Below, in pieces: positions 60,975 to 64,000 of a DNA stretch of 64,000 nucleotides. The notes beneath the pieces were generated by a model. It was not told the DNA's origin. It worked only from the letters and a program-made list of their open reading frames with translations, and made no database searches. Within the stretch, counting starts at the first letter, position 1. Each line of letters opens with the position of its first letter. The DNA lies in the NCBI GenBank assembly GCA_023898405.1, contig CP060221.1, forward strand, positions 1,875,501 through 1,939,500, written 5' to 3'. The position numbers and the translations under genes were made by a program. This DNA is from Myxococcales bacterium. Lineage in GTDB: Bacteria > Myxococcota > UBA727 > JABDBI01.

Positions 60975-62093
60975 ATGAGTGATACAGCTTTTTCTTGGAT
61001 TGTTGATGAAAAAGTTTCTAGTTGTATAGAAGACGATAAGTTTTTTTTAAAAGCTTTGGATAATGCTCATTTTGCTTCAGGGAGTACTCATCCTAATCCT
61101 AGCGTGGGAGCGGTCATTGTAAAACATGGACGAATAATCGCTGAAGGATACACGCAAAAAGCTGGTGGCATGCATGCTGAAAAACATGCAATGAGCCATG
61201 CAACAGATTCGGTTGAGGGGGCCACACTTTATGTGACGCTCGAGCCATGTTGCCACAGTGGACGTACTCCGCCTTGCACCGATGCGATCATTAACGCAAG
61301 AATTGCTCGTGTGGTCTACGGCCTAAGAGATCCCAATCCTTTGGTTGCAGGTAAAGGAATCAAACAACTCGAAAAGGCAGGTATTCAGGTAGGGCAGATA
61401 AAATGTGATGCTCTGCGCAGTAAAGCTAAAGCAAGCATTGAGCCATTTTCTTATTTCATCTTAAAAAAACGCCCCTATGTTATTTTAAAAATTGCAACGA
61501 GCAGCGATTACGCTTTGGCTTTGGTGGGTGAGCGCACTCAAATTACAGGTCCACAATCAAATAAAATTGTGCATAGACTGCGTAGAGCGGTGGATGCCAT
61601 AGTGATCGGTGCCAATACGCTCAGGATTGATAATCCTCAACTTAGGGCTCGTGATGATGAGCCAAATCATGGTACACAAGCTATCAGAGTAGTGCTCAGC
61701 AGCAATCTCAATTTAGATCTGAGCTTTGCTATTTTTGATACAAGTGTTGCGCCGACGTGGATATTTTATGAAAAAGAAGCAAGCTTAGAGAAAATTCAGC
61801 AATTTCTAAACAGAAATATTAAGCTTATCAAGCTTAAAAAAATTACTATTCAGGCGCTTGTTCAATATTTGTATGACTTAGGGATCACCAGTTTATTGGT
61901 AGAAGCCGGAAAAAATATTTTGTCGAGTTTTATGGCGGAAAATTTGATCGATGAAATGTGGTGGTTTCGCTCACAACAAAATATTGGTGATGATGGGCTT
62001 CAAGTCTTTGAACAGATCAAAAAAATGGGCCTGATTACTCAAGAGAAAATAATAGTAGGAGACGATGAGCTTAGGATAAGCATGCTCAGTTGA
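60975..62093 (+). CDS. ribD: Bifunctional pyrimidine deaminase/reductase RibD
   Basis: Catalyses deamination and reduction steps of riboflavin synthesis. The N-terminal deaminase has HPNPSVGAVIV, GGMHAEKHAM (zinc His and catalytic Glu) and TLEPCCHSGRTPPC. The C-terminal reductase starts near residue 165 (RPYVILKIATSSDYALALVG, VIGANTLRIDNPQLRAR). The ATG at 60975 has GGGG 7 bases upstream. ribE/ribBA/ribH are not adjacent and no FMN riboswitch was seen. Confidence 0.94.
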   Translation: MSDTAFSWIVDEKVSSCIEDDKFFLKALDNAHFASGSTHPNPSVGAVIVKHGRIIAEGYTQKAGGMHAEKHAMSHATDSVEGATLYVTLEPCCHSGRTPPCTDAIINARIARVVYGLRDPNPLVAGKGIKQLEKAGIQVGQIKCDALRSKAKASIEPFSYFILKKRPYVILKIATSSDYALALVGERTQITGPQSNKIVHRLRRAVDAIVIGANTLRIDNPQLRARDDEPNHGTQAIRVVLSSNLNLDLSFAIFDTSVAPTWIFYEKEASLEKIQQFLNRNIKLIKLKKITIQALVQYLYDLGITSLLVEAGKNILSSFMAENLIDEMWWFRSQQNIGDDGLQVFEQIKKMGLITQEKIIVGDDELRISMLS

Positions 62094-62325
62094 TCTGAAC
62101 CAGCTCTATATCAAATGTTTTTTGCAAATAAATTTTGTTAGCTAATTCAGCGCCTACTATTAGGCTGAGCAAAAAAACCAGCACTATAAAGCAATATCGT
62201 TGTTTTTGATGCTTGAAAAACAGCAAGAAGAGCATGGCAGTGATGCACAGTGCGATGATCACCGCGGTAACTGCGCTTAAGTGGTGAATTGTAATGATAA
62301 AAGCGGTGTATGCGGTATAGCTCAT
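62086..62325 (-). CDS. Small membrane protein of unknown function
   Basis: A protein of about 79 residues with two hydrophobic segments (AFIITIHHLSAVTAVIIALCITAMLFLL in part, and CFIVLVFLLSLIVGAE). It may be extended upstream to a TTG at 62376. It overlaps the ribD end by 8 bases on the opposite strand. No family recognised; the ribosome site is weak at both candidate starts. Confidence 0.45.
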   Translation of the reverse strand: MSYTAYTAFIITIHHLSAVTAVIIALCITAMLFLLFFKHQKQRYCFIVLVFLLSLIVGAELANKIYLQKTFDIELVQIN

Positions 62326-62415
62326 GGAATAGCAATCTAGCAAAAAATAATTATAAAGGAAATGGAATTGTTCCAATGGAAAGCATCGTCAAAAGTTAGT
62401 TCCAAAGCCAGTTAT

Positions 62416-62444
62416 TGACATAGTATATGCGCTAAGCTATGTTC
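62416..62444 (+). promoter_or_regulatory. Sigma-70-type promoter for the secreted protein at 62512
   Basis: Perfect TTGACA (62416-62421), 17-base spacer and TATGTT (62439-62444). The ATG stands about 65 bases downstream. Confidence 0.6.
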
Positions 62445-62511
62445 CGGAGTATCCAACCAGGTTTTGGATTGTTGATCGAGTTTTTAATTTGAATTTTTTT
62501 AGGTAATAATT

Positions 62512-63675
62512 ATGTATTTATCAAAATTTTTTAGGAGCAGTGCGCCTGCTTTATTTTTCCTTGGCCTATTTTTATCGCTGTCATTGTCCGCTGAACGCTC
62601 ATCTGCCGAGATAGAAGCCGATAAAGCTCACTTGAATTATTACCTTTCTGGGAATTTGGAACTCAAAGGTTCTATGATGAGAACTGCTGAAAATGGTAAT
62701 CCTCAGCATGATACTTTAAGAATTTTTATTAGAAACGGAAGCCTGAATAGTTGGGCTCGGTGGTTAGGATCGAGAAAAAGTTCTTACTATAGTGTTACCA
62801 GAAGAACCTATGGAAAAAATGGTGTTGGCTACGAATACACAGATGAAAGCTTTCAAGGGCCTATCAATGTCAAGGCTACCCTAAAGGGTCTTGTAATCGA
62901 ATTTTTTGAACCAAGCCCTGAAGGAACAACTGACTTCACTGACGCCAAGTTGCGCCGAGTGGTGGGATCTTTCATTCGCATTCCTTTTCATAAACTCTAC
63001 AACAAAAAGGGATATATTGATTTTAATGCTGCAGAGTCAAAAGAAAGCTTTGAGATTGGCAGAACATTTGAAGATAGAGGACTTTTTTGGACCAGGCAGG
63101 GAACAGTATTCGCTAATGCAGGAAGCATAGCGGTTTCGGATCAAAAGATTGCCTATTCGTCTGAAGTTCTAAGCTATTACCTTATACCCGGACTTAGGGC
63201 AGTTGCTTCTTCTTTGTCGTATTGGTCTGGTCTTGCGTGGAGCAGTGCGAGCAGTATGGCACATTCAGCCTATCATAATGAATCAGCTTATGATTTAGCT
63301 ATGATGTCTGCGCACGTTATACTTGGAACAGCAGAGCTTTATGCTGCTATGGTTGAGGCCAGCATGCTCAATCCTTTAGCTTTTTCTCATGCACGTATGG
63401 CATGGGGTTCATCTAAAAATGCAATTCATTATTATCAAAAATTCATGGGTTCATCAGAGGATGTCGTAAAAGCTAACATTTCTTACTTGGAATCGATCGA
63501 GAAAATTTCTGGCAATAGCTATAACGCTATCAGGGAAACGATCAATGCTGGAGAAAAAGCTATGAGCTTTGATCCTTCGTTGATCATCGACATTGCAAAA
63601 GCAGCTCGAAATGCTCGGCAAGCATGGCAGGAATACTACGGTATATCTGCCTGCACAGTGGCTCCAGCGGCCTAA
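62512..63675 (+). CDS. Secreted protein of unknown function
   Basis: I do not recognise this 387-residue protein. The signal peptide is APALFFLGLFLSLSLSA. The first half is beta-rich, with a repeated feature of the type NLELKGSMMRTAENGNPQHD; the second half is mainly helical and Ala/Ser-rich (LRAVASSLSYWSGLAWSSASSMAHSAYHN, quoted in part). It ends in ISACTVAPAA. The next gene is a further secreted protein that shares a SLLTGTIKFGGVEYQ-like stretch of similar style; relation between the two is not proved. Confidence 0.7.
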   Translation: MYLSKFFRSSAPALFFLGLFLSLSLSAERSSAEIEADKAHLNYYLSGNLELKGSMMRTAENGNPQHDTLRIFIRNGSLNSWARWLGSRKSSYYSVTRRTYGKNGVGYEYTDESFQGPINVKATLKGLVIEFFEPSPEGTTDFTDAKLRRVVGSFIRIPFHKLYNKKGYIDFNAAESKESFEIGRTFEDRGLFWTRQGTVFANAGSIAVSDQKIAYSSEVLSYYLIPGLRAVASSLSYWSGLAWSSASSMAHSAYHNESAYDLAMMSAHVILGTAELYAAMVEASMLNPLAFSHARMAWGSSKNAIHYYQKFMGSSEDVVKANISYLESIEKISGNSYNAIRETINAGEKAMSFDPSLIIDIAKAARNARQAWQEYYGISACTVAPAA

Positions 63676-63683
63676 TTGTTTTT

Positions 63684-63722
63684 TTAGTGATGGGGTTTTA
63701 TTTCGCCTCATCACTAATTGTT
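63684..63722 (+). terminator. Hairpin between the two secreted-protein genes
   Basis: TTAGTGATG ... CATCACTAA with a loop of about 15 bases that can extend the stem, followed by TTGTTTAATTG. The T-tract is short, so it may only attenuate. Confidence 0.55.
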
Positions 63723-63759
63723 TAATTGTATTATTTATTAATTTATTTTGGAGATTAAA

Positions 63760-64000
63760 ATGTTTAAATTTTTGAAAATTAATTTTTTGTTACTTATGTC
63801 TTTATCGTATTTTATTCATGCTTCTGATGATGTGAAACAAGAACCGGTTGAAAACGATGAATTTACTTTTATGGATATTCAAGAATCTAGTGTAGAAGAT
63901 ATTGAAGAATATGCTAAGATCGCCGATCTTATGAATCGCTCACGTTCTTTGCTCACTGGGACCATCAAGTTTGGTGGTGTGGAATATCAAGCCGAGCTTC
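63760..64000 (+). CDS. Secreted protein, partial at the window end
   Basis: It starts with ATG at 63760 after GGAG at 7 bases. The signal peptide is FLKINFLLLMSLSYFIHA, then an acidic stretch (DDVKQEPVENDEFTF, SSVEDIEEYAKIADLMN). Eighty codons are visible before the window ends. It has the same strand and style as the preceding secreted protein. Function unknown. Confidence 0.7.
   Translation, partial: MFKFLKINFLLLMSLSYFIHASDDVKQEPVENDEFTFMDIQESSVEDIEEYAKIADLMNRSRSLLTGTIKFGGVEYQAEL

Noticed and set aside
60725..60975. FMN riboswitch before ribD
   Set aside because: The space is taken by tRNA-Pro and its promoter; no FMN element sequence was seen.

Overview
This is a 64 kb chromosomal window from a Gram-negative bacterium with an AT-rich genome. 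It carries many lipobox proteins, an NlpD-like murein hydrolase activator, UppS/CdsA envelope genes and a LysM protein. A lipoprotein with five myxococcal-type cysteine-rich (DUF4215) repeats, an SctL/FliH-like stator protein and an exported sugar-binding-type glycosyltransferase point to a deltaproteobacterium-like lineage (Myxococcota/Bdellovibrionota relatives), possibly host-associated. That placement is inference; no rRNA or other firm marker is present.

Layout. 1-2.1 kb: a large coiled-coil protein open at the window edge. 2.2-2.6 kb: a small internally deleted transposon with perfect terminal inverted repeats. 2.6-8.2 kb: parvulin lipoprotein and NDP-sugar transferase (minus), Sua5/TsaC (plus), then a pseudouridine catabolism pair psuK-psuG. 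8.4-15.2 kb (plus): DsbA-like lipoprotein, MgtE, RNase HI, HPPK-like FolK, an M23 endopeptidase and a fused hydroxyacyl-CoA dehydrogenase/enoyl-CoA hydratase in the order opposite to FadB. 15.3-18.6 kb: secreted protein, two MarC proteins, rplU-rpmA with promoter and terminator, tRNA-Ala.

18.6-29.4 kb is the accessory, insertion-sequence-rich part. It has three full 905-bp IS5-family copies, one IS5 relic, a frameshifted and truncated IS982-type transposase, two partial copies of the small transposon, a REP-like palindrome and three truncated host genes. One of these is an exported glycosyltransferase whose last codons lie on the far side of the IS. Between the insertions are tRNA-Arg, TerC, an orphan ProW-type permease, a DUF3857-like lipoprotein without catalytic residues and a TlpA-type thioredoxin.

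29.5-46.8 kb is mostly single genes: DUF423, M14 carboxypeptidase, CPA2 antiporter, TraB-like lipoprotein, a 918-residue SSF symporter-CqsS-like histidine kinase fusion, PncC, an AlkZ-type winged-helix protein, DUF1295, an orphan adenine methylase, Fmt, CysQ-like phosphatase, peroxiredoxin and GNAT. 46.9-54.9 kb is a long minus-strand envelope block: surE, gshA, DUF368 (candidate undecaprenyl-phosphate flippase), NlpD-like, small lipoprotein, SctL-like protein plus partner, uppS, cdsA and a possible cysteine amidase. 55-64 kb: MazG-like, DUF167, BirA, cysteine-rich repeat lipoprotein, the aguA-aguB-LOG polyamine/nucleotide operon, tRNA-Pro, RibD, and a pair of secreted proteins running off the window end.

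The best candidates for something new are the symporter/quorum-sensor-like kinase fusion, the exported glycosyltransferase in the IS cluster, and the SctL-like pair inside the envelope block.
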